Source: GCA-003244245 sp036266995 (lineage in GTDB: Bacteria > Actinomycetota > Actinomycetes > Mycobacteriales > Pseudonocardiaceae). From it: 64,000 nucleotides of DNA. The notes under the pieces were generated by a model that made no database searches, was not told the origin of the DNA, and saw only the letters and a program-made list of their open reading frames with translations. The position numbers were made by a program, and so were the translations under genes. Position 1 is the first letter of the stretch, and every line of letters begins with the position of its first letter. This document shows, one piece after another, positions 49,992 to 58,086 of this stretch. The stretch lies in assembly GCA_036266995.1 (NCBI GenBank), contig DATAWX010000013.1, forward strand, positions 7,930 through 71,929. The letters run 5' to 3'.

Positions 49992-50158
49992 ACCTGCGCC
50001 CTTACAGTGCGGAGGCTGGCATCGCCTGTGCTGGGTGGCGAACGGGTGGTCGGCCACCCAACATGTATCAGCGCAGCGGTACACGGGCTCTTAAATCTCT
50101 GTTGCGAAGGAGTTTATTTTGCTCATAACGCTCACCAAGAAGACAGGGGGACGCCTCG

Positions 50159-52000
50159 ATGTGCGGGATCACCGGCTGGGTTTCGTTCGATCGAGATCTG
50201 ACTCGGCACCAGTCGGACCTCGACGCGATGACCGCGACCATGGCCTGTCGAGGGCCAGACGCCGAGGGCAGCTGGCTTGATCGGCATGCCGCGTTGGGTC
50301 ACCGCAGACTGGCAGTGATCGATATTGAGGGCGGCACGCAGCCGATGTCGGTGGATACCGACGACGGCACCGTGACGATCACCTACAGCGGGGAGGCCTA
50401 TAACTTCACCGAACTCCGCGGTGAGCTGCGCCGCCGGGGCCACCAGTTCCGAACCCGCAGCGATACCGAGGTGGTGCTGCGCGGCTATCTGGAGTGGGGT
50501 GAGGCGGTCGCCGAACGCCTCAACGGCATGTACGCCGTCGCCATCTGGGACACCAGGGTCGAAAAGCTCGTCATGATCCGCGACCGGATGGGCATCAAGC
50601 CGTTCTACTTGTCCCCTACCAGCGACGGGGTGCTGTTCGGCTCGGAGCCCAAAGCGATCCTGGCCAACCCGCTGGCGGACCGCGTGGTCGACCTGGACGG
50701 TCTGCGTGAACTGTTCACCTTCACCAAGACGCCTGGCCAGGCGGTGTGGTGTGGGATGTGCGAGGTTCTCCCGGGCACCGTGGTCACCGTCGACCGCGCC
50801 GGGATCCGGAAGCACAGTTACTGGAGGCTGCAGACCCGCACGCACACCGACGACCAGCAGACCAGCATCGCCACCGTCCGCTCCCTGCTCGACGACATCG
50901 TGGCCCGCCAGCTCGTGGCCGACGTGCCGCGCTGCGTGCTCCTCTCGGGCGGTCTGGACTCCAGCGTGCTCACCGCGCTGGCCGCCGCGCAGCTCGGTGA
51001 GCACGGCGAGCAGGTCCGCAGCTTCGCGGTCGACTTCGTCGGGCAGACCGAGACCTTCACCCCCGATGACATGCGCGGCACCCCGGACACCCCCTACGCG
51101 CACGAGGTGGCCGCCCACGTCGGCTCGCGGCACCAGGACATCATGCTCGACCACACCACGCTGGCCGATCCGGCGGTGCGCCGCGCGGTGGTCACCGCGC
51201 GGGACCTCCCGGGCGGCCTCGGCGACATGGACGCCTCGCTGTATCTGCTGTTCAAGACCATCCGTGGGCACTCCACGGTTGCCCTGTCCGGGGAATCCGC
51301 CGACGAGATCTTCGGCGGGTACCGCTGGTTCCACCAGCCCGAGGTGCAGGCCGCGGACACCTTTCCCTGGATCGCGGCCTCTCCGGCCCGCCCGCGCACC
51401 CAGGCGCCTGACCCACTCAACGCCGACCTCACCGCCGCCCTCGACCTGCCCACCTACCTCCATGACCGCTACGCCGACGCGGTCGCCGAGGTCGAGTCGG
51501 TCGAGAACGAGACCGAGCACGAACGGCGGATGCGGGTGATCTGCTACCTGCACCTGACCCGGTTCGTCCAGCTGCTGCTGGACCGCAAAGACCGGATCAG
51601 CATGGCCGTCGGCCTAGAGGTCCGGGTGCCCTTCTGCGACCACCGACTCGTCGAGTACGTCTACAACACCCCCTGGTCGGTCAAGACCTTCGACGGCCGG
51701 GAGAAAAGCCTGCTCCGCGCTGCGGCCACCGACCTGCTACCCCGCTCGGTGCTGCAGCGGGTGAAAAGCCCATACCCCTCCACCCAAGACCCCCTCTACA
51801 TCAGTGCCCTGCAGCAGCAGGCCAAGGAGCTGCTCGCGACAGACGACCCGGTGTTCGGGCTGGTCAACCGCCGCTGGGTAGACAACGCCGCGCAGCAGGA
51901 TCCGGCCACCATTCCCACCGACATCCGCCACGGGATCGAACGGACCCTCGATCTGAGCACCTGGCTCGACATCTACCGCCCTCAGCTCCGACTACCCTGA
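50159..52000 (+). CDS. asnB: Glutamine-hydrolysing asparagine synthetase
   Basis: The 613-residue protein has the class II glutaminase start MCGITGWVSF with catalytic Cys2, then RGPDAEG and LGHRRLAVID. The synthetase domain has the ATP pyrophosphatase loop VLLSGGLDSSVLTAL and SGESADEIFGGYRWF. It makes asparagine from aspartate, glutamine and ATP. Cys2 fixes ATG 50159, and AGGGGGA lies at the usual distance. It could be confused with lasso-peptide cyclases, but the intact glutaminase and full length argue for a housekeeping role. It stands alone. Confidence 0.93.
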   Translation: MCGITGWVSFDRDLTRHQSDLDAMTATMACRGPDAEGSWLDRHAALGHRRLAVIDIEGGTQPMSVDTDDGTVTITYSGEAYNFTELRGELRRRGHQFRTRSDTEVVLRGYLEWGEAVAERLNGMYAVAIWDTRVEKLVMIRDRMGIKPFYLSPTSDGVLFGSEPKAILANPLADRVVDLDGLRELFTFTKTPGQAVWCGMCEVLPGTVVTVDRAGIRKHSYWRLQTRTHTDDQQTSIATVRSLLDDIVARQLVADVPRCVLLSGGLDSSVLTALAAAQLGEHGEQVRSFAVDFVGQTETFTPDDMRGTPDTPYAHEVAAHVGSRHQDIMLDHTTLADPAVRRAVVTARDLPGGLGDMDASLYLLFKTIRGHSTVALSGESADEIFGGYRWFHQPEVQAADTFPWIAASPARPRTQAPDPLNADLTAALDLPTYLHDRYADAVAEVESVENETEHERRMRVICYLHLTRFVQLLLDRKDRISMAVGLEVRVPFCDHRLVEYVYNTPWSVKTFDGREKSLLRAAATDLLPRSVLQRVKSPYPSTQDPLYISALQQQAKELLATDDPVFGLVNRRWVDNAAQQDPATIPTDIRHGIERTLDLSTWLDIYRPQLRLP

Positions 52001-52028
52001 CCAGAGCTCCACAATGATGAGAACACGT

Positions 52029-52046
52029 CGACCCAATGTTGGGTCG
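52029..52046. terminator. Short hairpin after asnB
   Basis: CGACCCAATGTTGGGTCG folds as a seven-pair stem with a four-base loop, 29 bases past the asnB stop. It may end asnB transcription. It is also close to a perfect palindrome and could bind protein. Confidence 0.4.
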
Positions 52047-52193
52047 CAGCGGCTTACCACCCGCCCCCGGCCCCGGCCCCGGCCAGAAGGACCCCCACGC
52101 GCAGCGTGCGACTGGTCCGAACTGAGCCCCAAAGACACCCGATGTGGAAAGTTAAGTTGAGCCAGCGCGACCCCGGAGCGACGTCGGCCAGCC

Positions 52194-52223
52194 TTGTCAC
52201 GTGACTAGTCGGCAGCTGATACT
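52194..52223 (+). promoter_or_regulatory. Promoter with nested palindromes before the DUF6879/Scr1 operon
   Basis: TTGTCA (52194-52199) and GATACT (52218-52223) are spaced by 18 bases. GTCACGTGAC (52196-52205) and GACTAGTC (52203-52210) are perfect palindromes lying across the -35 box and spacer. This is where the operon's own XRE protein would be expected to act. The following gene has a perfect TAGGAGG. Confidence 0.5.
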
Positions 52224-52255
52224 AAAGTCACGACTCAACCTGGTAGGAGGCCACA

Positions 52256-52456
52256 ATGACACTCCGACGGCTCGATGGCGATGACGCCCTGTGCAAGGAC
52301 GGCTTCACGTGTCCTGGCGTCTGGGAGGAGCACGAAGGTGCGAAGGACGTCATCGTGGTCGGCAAGCGGATCGGCTCGTCGCCGGTTCCGCTCGGGCCTG
52401 ATGAGGTGGCCGTCCGGCTTCCCCGTCGGATACTGCAAGAAGCTGACCTGGGGTGA
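52256..52456 (+). CDS. Small protein heading the DUF6879/Scr1 operon
   Basis: The 66-residue protein has WEEHEGAKDVIVVGKRI and LGPDEVAVRLPRRILQEAD. It also has two Cys in ALCKDGFTCPGV. This sandwich of short strands is often seen in small genes beside DUF6879 and Scr1 regulators. ATG 52256 follows TAGGAGG. Its stop overlaps the next start (GTGA). Function is unknown; a DUF397-like partner role is plausible. Confidence 0.72.
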   Translation: MTLRRLDGDDALCKDGFTCPGVWEEHEGAKDVIVVGKRIGSSPVPLGPDEVAVRLPRRILQEADLG

Positions 52457-52986
52457 TCATGGATCTGGAGGACCTGAATCGGATCGTGGCTCACTCCCAA
52501 CGATCTGCGTTCCGACTGGAGGCCTTGCAGCAGTACCTCGTGCCACAGGAGGCTGATGAGTTCGCGCAGTGGCGTGCAGGGCACCCATTGACGTTGCCGA
52601 CTCCGGAGACCAGCCCGTGGCTGGCTCGGATTCAGGCAGCGGTGGCTTGCGGCTACCGGTGGTATCGAGTGCACCTACTGGATCGGCCGTTGTCTGATTA
52701 CGTGCGGTATGAGTTGTGGGGCTATCAAGCCAACCAGGCCGCCGGCGAGGAGATCTACCTCGCTGACCGGGACGCGCACGCTGACCTCCAGCAGCTTCGC
52801 GAGGACTTCTGGCTGATCGACGATACGATTGCCATTCGGATGATCTATGACGACGAGGGTCACTTTCTGCGTCCGGAACGCGCTGCCGAGTCGGCCCGGT
52901 ACCAGGAGATGCGGGAGATCGCGCTTCGTCATGCCGGTTCCCTCAACGAGTACCTCGCTCGGAGGCGCCCGCGGTTGACCGCATGA
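52453..52986 (+). CDS. DUF6879 family protein
   Basis: The 177-residue protein fits DUF6879: SAFRLEALQQYLVPQEADEF, then VACGYRWYRVHLLDRPLSDY, VRYELWGYQANQAAGEEIYL and DDTIAIRMIYDDEGHF. Members accompany Scr1-type XRE regulators in actinobacteria and have no proven function. GTG 52453 overlaps the preceding stop; ATG 52459 is an alternative. The stop overlaps the regulator start. Confidence 0.82.
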   Translation: MIMDLEDLNRIVAHSQRSAFRLEALQQYLVPQEADEFAQWRAGHPLTLPTPETSPWLARIQAAVACGYRWYRVHLLDRPLSDYVRYELWGYQANQAAGEEIYLADRDAHADLQQLREDFWLIDDTIAIRMIYDDEGHFLRPERAAESARYQEMREIALRHAGSLNEYLARRRPRLTA

Positions 52987-53840
52987 CCGACCCCGCCGGG
53001 GAACGCCGTCGCCTCGCCGCCGCGCTCCGCGACATGCGTACCGATGCCGGTCTCTCCACCACTCAGCTGGCCGCCCGCCTCGGCTGGTCGCAGTCCAAGG
53101 TGTCCAAGACGGAGCTTGGTCGGAGTCGGCCGCAGCCCGACCACGTCGACGCCTGGGCCCGGGCCACCCGCGCCGCGCCGGCGATCCGTGACGAGATGTT
53201 GAGGATCGCCTCCCAGGCGGCCGTGCAGGCCACGGAATGGCGCCGTGAACTGGCACCCGGGCGGCAACGCAAGCAGGAGGAGATCCACCGCCTTGAGGCA
53301 GCAGCTTCGGTCATTCGGGTTTTCTCCCCGGACGTCATGGTGGGCTTCGCGCAGACTCGTCCCTACGCCGAGGCGATGTTTCGACTCGGCCGTCGAGTCG
53401 AACCAGCGGACGATCTCGACGAAGCGATAAACGCTCGGCTCGCTCGCCAAACACTGCTGGAGGATTCAAGCAAGCGCTTCGAGCTGGTGATGGGCGAGAC
53501 GGCGCTGCGGCGTGTTCTCATTCCGCCAGAGGCGATGCGGGTCCAGCTGAACCGCCTCGCCGATCTGGCCGCCCACCGCAACGTCGTCGTCGGGGTAATC
53601 CCATTCCGCGCCAAGGAGCGCGTGCATCAGTATCACGGATTCGCGATCCTCGGTGACCCGGAGATCGACGACGAGGCGATCGTGCTGGTCGAAACCGTCA
53701 CCAGGGCCATCACAGTCCGCGCCACTTCCGAGGTCGCGGAGTACGTAGATCACTTCAACGGACTCCGCGCCGCAGCCATCGAGGGTAGGCATCTGAAGAC
53801 GCTGCTCCAGGGAGTCGTCGCAGAAGTCACTACAGAGTGA
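52983..53840 (+). CDS. Scr1-family XRE transcriptional regulator (HTH + DUF5753)
   Basis: The 285-residue protein has the XRE helix-turn-helix MRTDAGLSTTQLAARLGWSQ and SKVSKTELGRSRPQ. It also has a DUF5753 domain with FSPDVMVGFAQTRPYAEAMF, GETALRRVLIPPEAM and VVGVIPFRAKERVHQYHGF. It is related to the regulator at 19793-20680 but is partnered with DUF6879, not DUF397. ATG 52983 overlaps the DUF6879 stop as ATGA. Confidence 0.9.
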   Translation: MTDPAGERRRLAAALRDMRTDAGLSTTQLAARLGWSQSKVSKTELGRSRPQPDHVDAWARATRAAPAIRDEMLRIASQAAVQATEWRRELAPGRQRKQEEIHRLEAAASVIRVFSPDVMVGFAQTRPYAEAMFRLGRRVEPADDLDEAINARLARQTLLEDSSKRFELVMGETALRRVLIPPEAMRVQLNRLADLAAHRNVVVGVIPFRAKERVHQYHGFAILGDPEIDDEAIVLVETVTRAITVRATSEVAEYVDHFNGLRAAAIEGRHLKTLLQGVVAEVTTE

Positions 53841-53868
53841 CAAAATTTAGTCCTGTACTCTGTTGGAG

Positions 53869-53982
53869 GTGAAGACTAAACCCGGACGGGACGACCCCGA
53901 GTGGCGCCACCACGGATGCGCACCACATCCAACCCTGCGGCGGTCAGTCGCGGTGGACGCCAGCCTGACGAGCGCCTCATGA
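53869..53982 (+). CDS. Possible 37-residue peptide linking the regulator to the next gene
   Basis: GTG 53869 directly after GTTGGAG opens a 37-codon frame, MKTKPGRDDPEWRHHGCAPH..., ending in TGA that overlaps the next ATG (ATGA at 53979-53982). The spacing from GGAG is very short, so translation is uncertain, but the overlap fits the chain of coupled genes here. Confidence 0.35.
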   Translation: MKTKPGRDDPEWRHHGCAPHPTLRRSVAVDASLTSAS

Positions 53983-54173
53983 GTTCCCCTGTGATACGTC
54001 CCCCGTTGGTCGATAGCCCAGACGCTGCCGCCCGGATGCTGTGTGACCACTTCCTGGCCAACGCCGACCGTGGCGACAACGCCGCCAACGACGAACTCGT
54101 CACCGAACTGGCGCGTCGGATCCGTGTCCAACAGGCATCCAGCGACGGCGGTCGCCGATGCCGACGGCGCTGA
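53979..54173 (+). CDS. Small protein of the coupled gene string
   Basis: The 64-residue product has DSPDAAARMLCDHFLANADR and DNAANDELVTELARRIRVQQ, a compact helical pair. ATG 53979 overlaps the preceding frame's stop, and its end overlaps the next start by 16 bases. No family is recognised. Confidence 0.5.
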   Translation: MSSPVIRPPLVDSPDAAARMLCDHFLANADRGDNAANDELVTELARRIRVQQASSDGGRRCRRR

Positions 54174-54712
54174 CTGCACAGCGTGGGAACAACCCGGCGG
54201 CATCAACCACACCGACACCGCGGGTGGACGTGACGCTGCAACTATCAACTCGGACCGTGGCCTGGTTAGCCGACAAGCCCCGCGCCCGGGAATTGGTCGA
54301 CTCGGTCTGGGGCAAGCTCGTCGAGTTGGAGCGGGAGGGTCACCACCCCGGTGCCATCGCAGCGCTGCGGTTCATCCTGATCCACCACCAACCGCCCTCC
54401 TCCACCGGCCGATGCCGCACCTGCCGCCGATACACATGGCGTCGCCTATGGCGCCGCCACCCTTTTCCCTGCACCGTGTGGCGCCAGGTCCGCGCCGAAC
54501 TGCTGGGACCGCTCGTCAGCGGCGGTCGCCCCCACAAGCCGGACAAAGCGCGAGCGTTCGGGACTGTTGCCTGGCCACCCGGGTCCGAGGGCATGCCCCC
54601 GAACCGAGATCCATCACCATGCTGTGGTGGTTCTACCTCGGCAGCATCGTCACGCTGTTCGGCGCGCAGCTCAACGTGGTGCTTAAGGAACGGCAACACC
54701 CCCGCAGGCTAA
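54158..54712 (+). CDS. CxxC-containing protein with a C-terminus replaced by foreign sequence
   Basis: The first about 120 residues look genuine: DVTLQLSTRTVAWLADKPRA, then HHQPPSSTGRCRTCRRYTWR and HPFPCTVWRQVRAELLG. They contain a Cys4-like RCRTC...FPCTVW motif common in small actinobacterial proteins. From about residue 150 the frame runs out of phase through the YihY remnant at 54619, giving a Ser/Cys-rich tail. The natural stop was apparently lost at a recombination junction near 54600. Function is unknown. Confidence 0.5.
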   Translation: MPTALTAQRGNNPAASTTPTPRVDVTLQLSTRTVAWLADKPRARELVDSVWGKLVELEREGHHPGAIAALRFILIHHQPPSSTGRCRTCRRYTWRRLWRRHPFPCTVWRQVRAELLGPLVSGGRPHKPDKARAFGTVAWPPGSEGMPPNRDPSPCCGGSTSAASSRCSARSSTWCLRNGNTPAG

Positions 54713-54834
54713 TCGACAGCCCAGCCACCAAAGCCGACTACCGAGCCTACGACGCGTACGCCAAGGAACGTACCTACCATCAGGACGAGGGAGTCCACAC
54801 CGAATTCCCGCACCATGAAGCCGACGAGGGTTGA
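54619..54834 (+). pseudogene. C-terminal remnant of a YihY/BrkB membrane protein
   Basis: A 71-codon stretch reads LWWFYLGSIVTLFGAQLNVV, then KERQHPRRLIDSPATKADYR and AYDAYAKERTYHQDEGVHTE. This is the last membrane helix and cytosolic tail of actinobacterial YihY/BrkB proteins. The upstream 250 or so residues with the other helices are absent. It starts abruptly at ATG 54619 without a ribosome site. Confidence 0.65.
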
Positions 54835-54864
54835 GGGTTTCATCCCGTGAGAGGACCGAACGCA

Positions 54865-55365
54865 ATGGTGCAGCACGACTACGAGCAACAGCCGGAGGCG
54901 CCCGACATCGCAGCGGTGGTCCAGGAAGACACCGCGGAGACCCTGATCGGGCCGCCCGGAGCCGACCCGCTGGATGCCGGCTACGTCCCGCCGGACCGAC
55001 CGTACGTCCTCGACGACGACACGATGACTGCGGCCGGGCAGCGTCACGGTGAGTCACTTGACGACCGATTGCGCCGGGAACAGCCCGAGCAGATGTTCGA
55101 GGACACCGACCGCTCCGGCCGGATCGCAATCGCCGGCGGCGGCCCCTATGGGGAAACCCCAGACGCGATCGAGGGCATCGACGAGGGTATAGATGGGGGC
55201 GCCGCGTCCGCGGAGGAAGCCGCCGTGCACGTCATCAATACCTGGATCGAGCCGGTCGACGACGAGCGCCCAAAGGACGACCCGGAGGTCACCGCGAGCC
55301 TGGCCGAGGATCAGCACGCCGACCAGGCGATAGCCGACGCAGCGCGGGACGCCGGACTGAGCTGA
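54865..55365 (+). CDS. DUF5709 family protein
   Basis: The 166-residue acidic protein has the DUF5709 pattern DTAETLIGPPGADPLDAGYV followed by PPDRPYVLDDD, then GESLDDRLRREQPE and AEEAAVHVINTW. It is soluble with no signal and has no known role, though members are frequent in actinobacteria. GAGAGGAC sits before ATG 54865; GTG 54847 is also in frame. Confidence 0.82.
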   Translation: MVQHDYEQQPEAPDIAAVVQEDTAETLIGPPGADPLDAGYVPPDRPYVLDDDTMTAAGQRHGESLDDRLRREQPEQMFEDTDRSGRIAIAGGGPYGETPDAIEGIDEGIDGGAASAEEAAVHVINTWIEPVDDERPKDDPEVTASLAEDQHADQAIADAARDAGLS

Positions 55366-55415
55366 CACCAGGCTGGACGTGGGCTAGGGACGCGAGTTGG
55401 TCACCAGGGGCATTG

Positions 55416-56897
55416 TCATGGGGCCGAGCCTGGGCCGGTAAACGTGGTGACGAACTGCAGACACCCATCATTGGCCTGTGTTGAATAGCTGAGCTTGTCG
55501 ATGTCAGACAGACCTTGATACGGCCCAGTCATGGCGCAGGGGGGATCCAGCCCCATCACATTATTGCCGGCGCTGTCCTTGATGACTTGAGACAGGTCGT
55601 CCATGAGGGGATGGACCTCCGGATCGGCGAGGCCTTCCACCGTCGATGTCGGGGTTGGGCTTGGCGTCGGCGTTGGGGCGGTCCAGGTGATAGTGATCTG
55701 CCCGTTGCCGCCGTTGATGGTGCCGTTGTTGACGCCTGGGGTCAGGCTGGGGGAAGTGATGGCCGCTGAGGCGACGGCGCTGCCACCTGCTCCGCCACCA
55801 CCGGCGCCCCCGGCACCACCGAATAGGCCGCCACCACCGGAGCCACCACCACCACCGAAATAGCCGGCGCCCGCGCCGCCTCCCGCACCACCGCCCGAGG
55901 TCGTCGGATTCTGGCCCCCTGAGCAGGGAGGATTCTGCGTGCCGGTGCAGGGTAGGTTCCCGGCTCCTCCGACACCGCCGGAGCCGGCGGTGCCATTGGC
56001 GCCATCACCCCCGTAACGCGGGTCGTTGGGATTCGCCCCACTCGCGTGCCGCCCGGGGTTGAGTCCACCGGTCCCGCCCGCCGTCTGGGTCGCGCTGGTA
56101 CCCGATACTCCAGCGTTGCCACCGTCGACCATAGCGCCCCCATTGGCGCCGGTGGCGCCGCCGCCATCACCACCGGCGCCACCTATCGCGCTGCCCTGGC
56201 CGCCAACACCACCGCCCCCGCCGCCCCCACCGCCGACCAGGACGCGGTCCGACAGGGCGCACGTCAAGGCCGCGCAACCACCCGAACCGCTGCGCACATC
56301 CGAGGATCCGCCGCCGCCCGATCCGTTGCCGCCGTTGCCCGGAGCGGTACCGCCACTGGCGCCGCTGGCGTCACCCGCGCCACCGGTCACGCCGCCGTTG
56401 GAACCACCGAAGCCACCTAGCGCACCCTGCCCGCCGGACGGGCCATTCATCATGCCCCCGGAACGATTCGCGGCCGTGCCGTTGGCTCCTTGGCCGGCCA
56501 CGTCGACCTGGAGGATCTGCCCTGGTGTGAGACCCGTCAAGGTCCCCGCTGCCTGCCCACCACTGCCGCCTGGCCGGCCGGTGATGTCACCGGCCGGCGA
56601 GCCGCCGTGCGCGGCGTCACCTGCGATGTAGTAATGGCCACCCTGAGCACCGACTACGACAATGTCGACGGTGGTCACCCCCACCGGCACGGTGAAGGTG
56701 TCGGACCTGCTGGTGGTGTAGGTACAGGTCGTCGGGTTGGCCAGGACCCCTGTGGTGCCGCAGGGACCGGGATCCGCCGTCAGTGTGAGCACAGGCGACG
56801 CGGGAGCAGCCAGTGCCATCGCTGCCACGGTGCCGACACCGAGCACCACGCCGAGGGAGGCCACGTACGACGGCCGGAGACGGTCATGGGTACACAT
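55416..56897 (-). CDS. Secreted glycine-rich protein
   Basis: The 493-residue protein has a signal peptide (VASLGVVLGVGTVAAMALAA). A beta-rich N-terminal module follows with DTFTVPVGVTTVDIVVVGAQ, typical of glycine-rich-domain secreted proteins. Then come about 250 residues of Gly-Gly-X repeats and an ITITWTAPTPTPSPTPT strand with Pro/Thr linker. The C-terminal domain of about 70 residues has two Cys (PPCAMTG and DGCLQF). ATG 56897 follows AAGGAG. It is probably exported and surface-exposed. Ligand unknown. Confidence 0.75.
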   Translation of the reverse strand: MCTHDRLRPSYVASLGVVLGVGTVAAMALAAPASPVLTLTADPGPCGTTGVLANPTTCTYTTSRSDTFTVPVGVTTVDIVVVGAQGGHYYIAGDAAHGGSPAGDITGRPGGSGGQAAGTLTGLTPGQILQVDVAGQGANGTAANRSGGMMNGPSGGQGALGGFGGSNGGVTGGAGDASGASGGTAPGNGGNGSGGGGSSDVRSGSGGCAALTCALSDRVLVGGGGGGGGGVGGQGSAIGGAGGDGGGATGANGGAMVDGGNAGVSGTSATQTAGGTGGLNPGRHASGANPNDPRYGGDGANGTAGSGGVGGAGNLPCTGTQNPPCSGGQNPTTSGGGAGGGAGAGYFGGGGGSGGGGLFGGAGGAGGGGAGGSAVASAAITSPSLTPGVNNGTINGGNGQITITWTAPTPTPSPTPTSTVEGLADPEVHPLMDDLSQVIKDSAGNNVMGLDPPCAMTGPYQGLSDIDKLSYSTQANDGCLQFVTTFTGPGSAP

Positions 56898-57262
56898 CAG
56901 CAACTCCTTGGGCGATGAAGAAAATGGTCGTGTTTACCGCAGACGAGGTATCTCACCGGGGCACTCTCCGCAGACACGGATTCCACTCGCGGACCCTGCG
57001 GCCCGCAGACGAACGCCATGTGTCCGGCAAGCGACCAGGGGATGACCACAACCCCCACAGCGGACAGCTAAACGTGGCCGCCGTGCGCTGCACGCACTTG
57101 CACTGGCGGCGCGGGTCGCCGCCCACAATTCGACATGCGAGACCTACGCAGGTCGCCGCACCTGGCTGCCACCTTTGAGCGCAGGCGACTGCCCACCCAA
57201 GCCCTAGCCCAGTGGGTGTTCGTACGGCTGCGTCGATCGCGAGGTTTGGCAGGGTGGTCGGC
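56898..57262. other. Intergenic stretch, no gene seen
   Basis: About 365 bases between the Gly-rich gene and the decayed carboxypeptidase hold only short shadow frames. The Gly-rich gene's promoter must lie within it. No hairpin of note was found. Confidence 0.55.
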
Positions 57263-57864
57263 GTGACCATTCGCTACCCTGCCCCGCTGCGACCCGGCGA
57301 CCGCATTGCGGTCACCTCACCCTCCGCTGGGGTGGGCACGCAGATGCGGCCCCGGCTGAACTTCTGCATCCAGCACCTGCGCGACCTCGGATACGACGTG
57401 GTGGTGGGGGAGTGCATGGACGGCTCCGGTGTCACCAGCGCCCCCGCGCCCGCCCGGGCCGCCGAGCTCACCGCGATGCTCGTTGACCCTGCGATCCGCG
57501 CCGTTGTGCCGCCCTGGGGTGGGGAGTTGGCCATCGACTTGCTGCCACTGCTCGGCCTTGACGCGATCAGTGCGGCGTAGCCGACATGGCTGGTGGGTTA
57601 TTCCGATCTCACGACGGTGATGGTGCCCCTAACACTGCGCACGGGCATCGCGACCTTGCACGGCAGCAACCTCATGGACACCCCCTACGCGGTACCCCAG
57701 CCGGGCCGGTGGAAACTGCTCGGCACGCAGGACCGCGCTCAGTGCTCGTGCTCTACGACGTCGACCTCGGACACATCCCGCCGCAGCTGGCAATCGTCAA
57801 CGGTGCATTGGCCACTGTCGAGCTCACACAAGCGACCACCACCCTCGTCCAACGCCTCATCTAA
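57263..57864 (+). pseudogene. Decayed S66 family LD-carboxypeptidase (MccF-like)
   Basis: The frame from GTG 57263 has PLRPGDRIAVTSPSAGV and PPWGGELAIDLLPLL of S66 peptidases. It then stops at TAG 57578-57580 where the family normally has Glu or another residue, and continues in the same frame as PTWLVGYSDLTTVMVPLTLR. Near 57735 the sequence jumps to another frame encoding the family C-terminus, DVDLGHIPPQLAIVNGALAT. The whole is about 200 codons against about 340 for an intact gene, so it has a nonsense codon plus an internal deletion with frameshift. Confidence 0.8.
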
Positions 57865-58015
57865 GGAACTCAGCCGACGCGCCAGCCTGTGGCACCGACG
57901 TAGCTGAGGCCCGCAACTCGTGACCAAAGCGCCGACCATCCGTGTACCCGAATGGAGCCGTCTACCCGGGACTCCCAGAAGTAAGACTCTTACCCTCTGT
58001 TAGTTTCCAGCTTGA

Positions 58016-58037
58016 GTTCACTGTTTGTTCACCCTCG
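58016..58037 (+). promoter_or_regulatory. Candidate PHO box upstream of the phosphate transporter
   Basis: Two direct repeats of exactly 11 bases, GTTCACTGTTT and GTTCACCCTCG, match the Streptomyces PhoP operator unit GTTCACC with four variable bases. The box ends 49 bases before the pit ATG and could replace the -35 element, with TAGGGT just after as a -10. This predicts control by phosphate through PhoR-PhoP. Confidence 0.6.
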
Positions 58038-58086
58038 TAGGGTAAACCTTGTTGAGCTCATGTCCCCAGATGATTGTGTGGGGTAG

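Noticed and set aside
50106..50280. TTG frame after GAAGGAG overlapping the asnB start, as a leader or lasso precursor
   Set aside because: It overlaps asnB out of frame and uses a weak start, and the AsnB has an intact glutaminase typical of the housekeeping enzyme. No lasso B-type genes are near.
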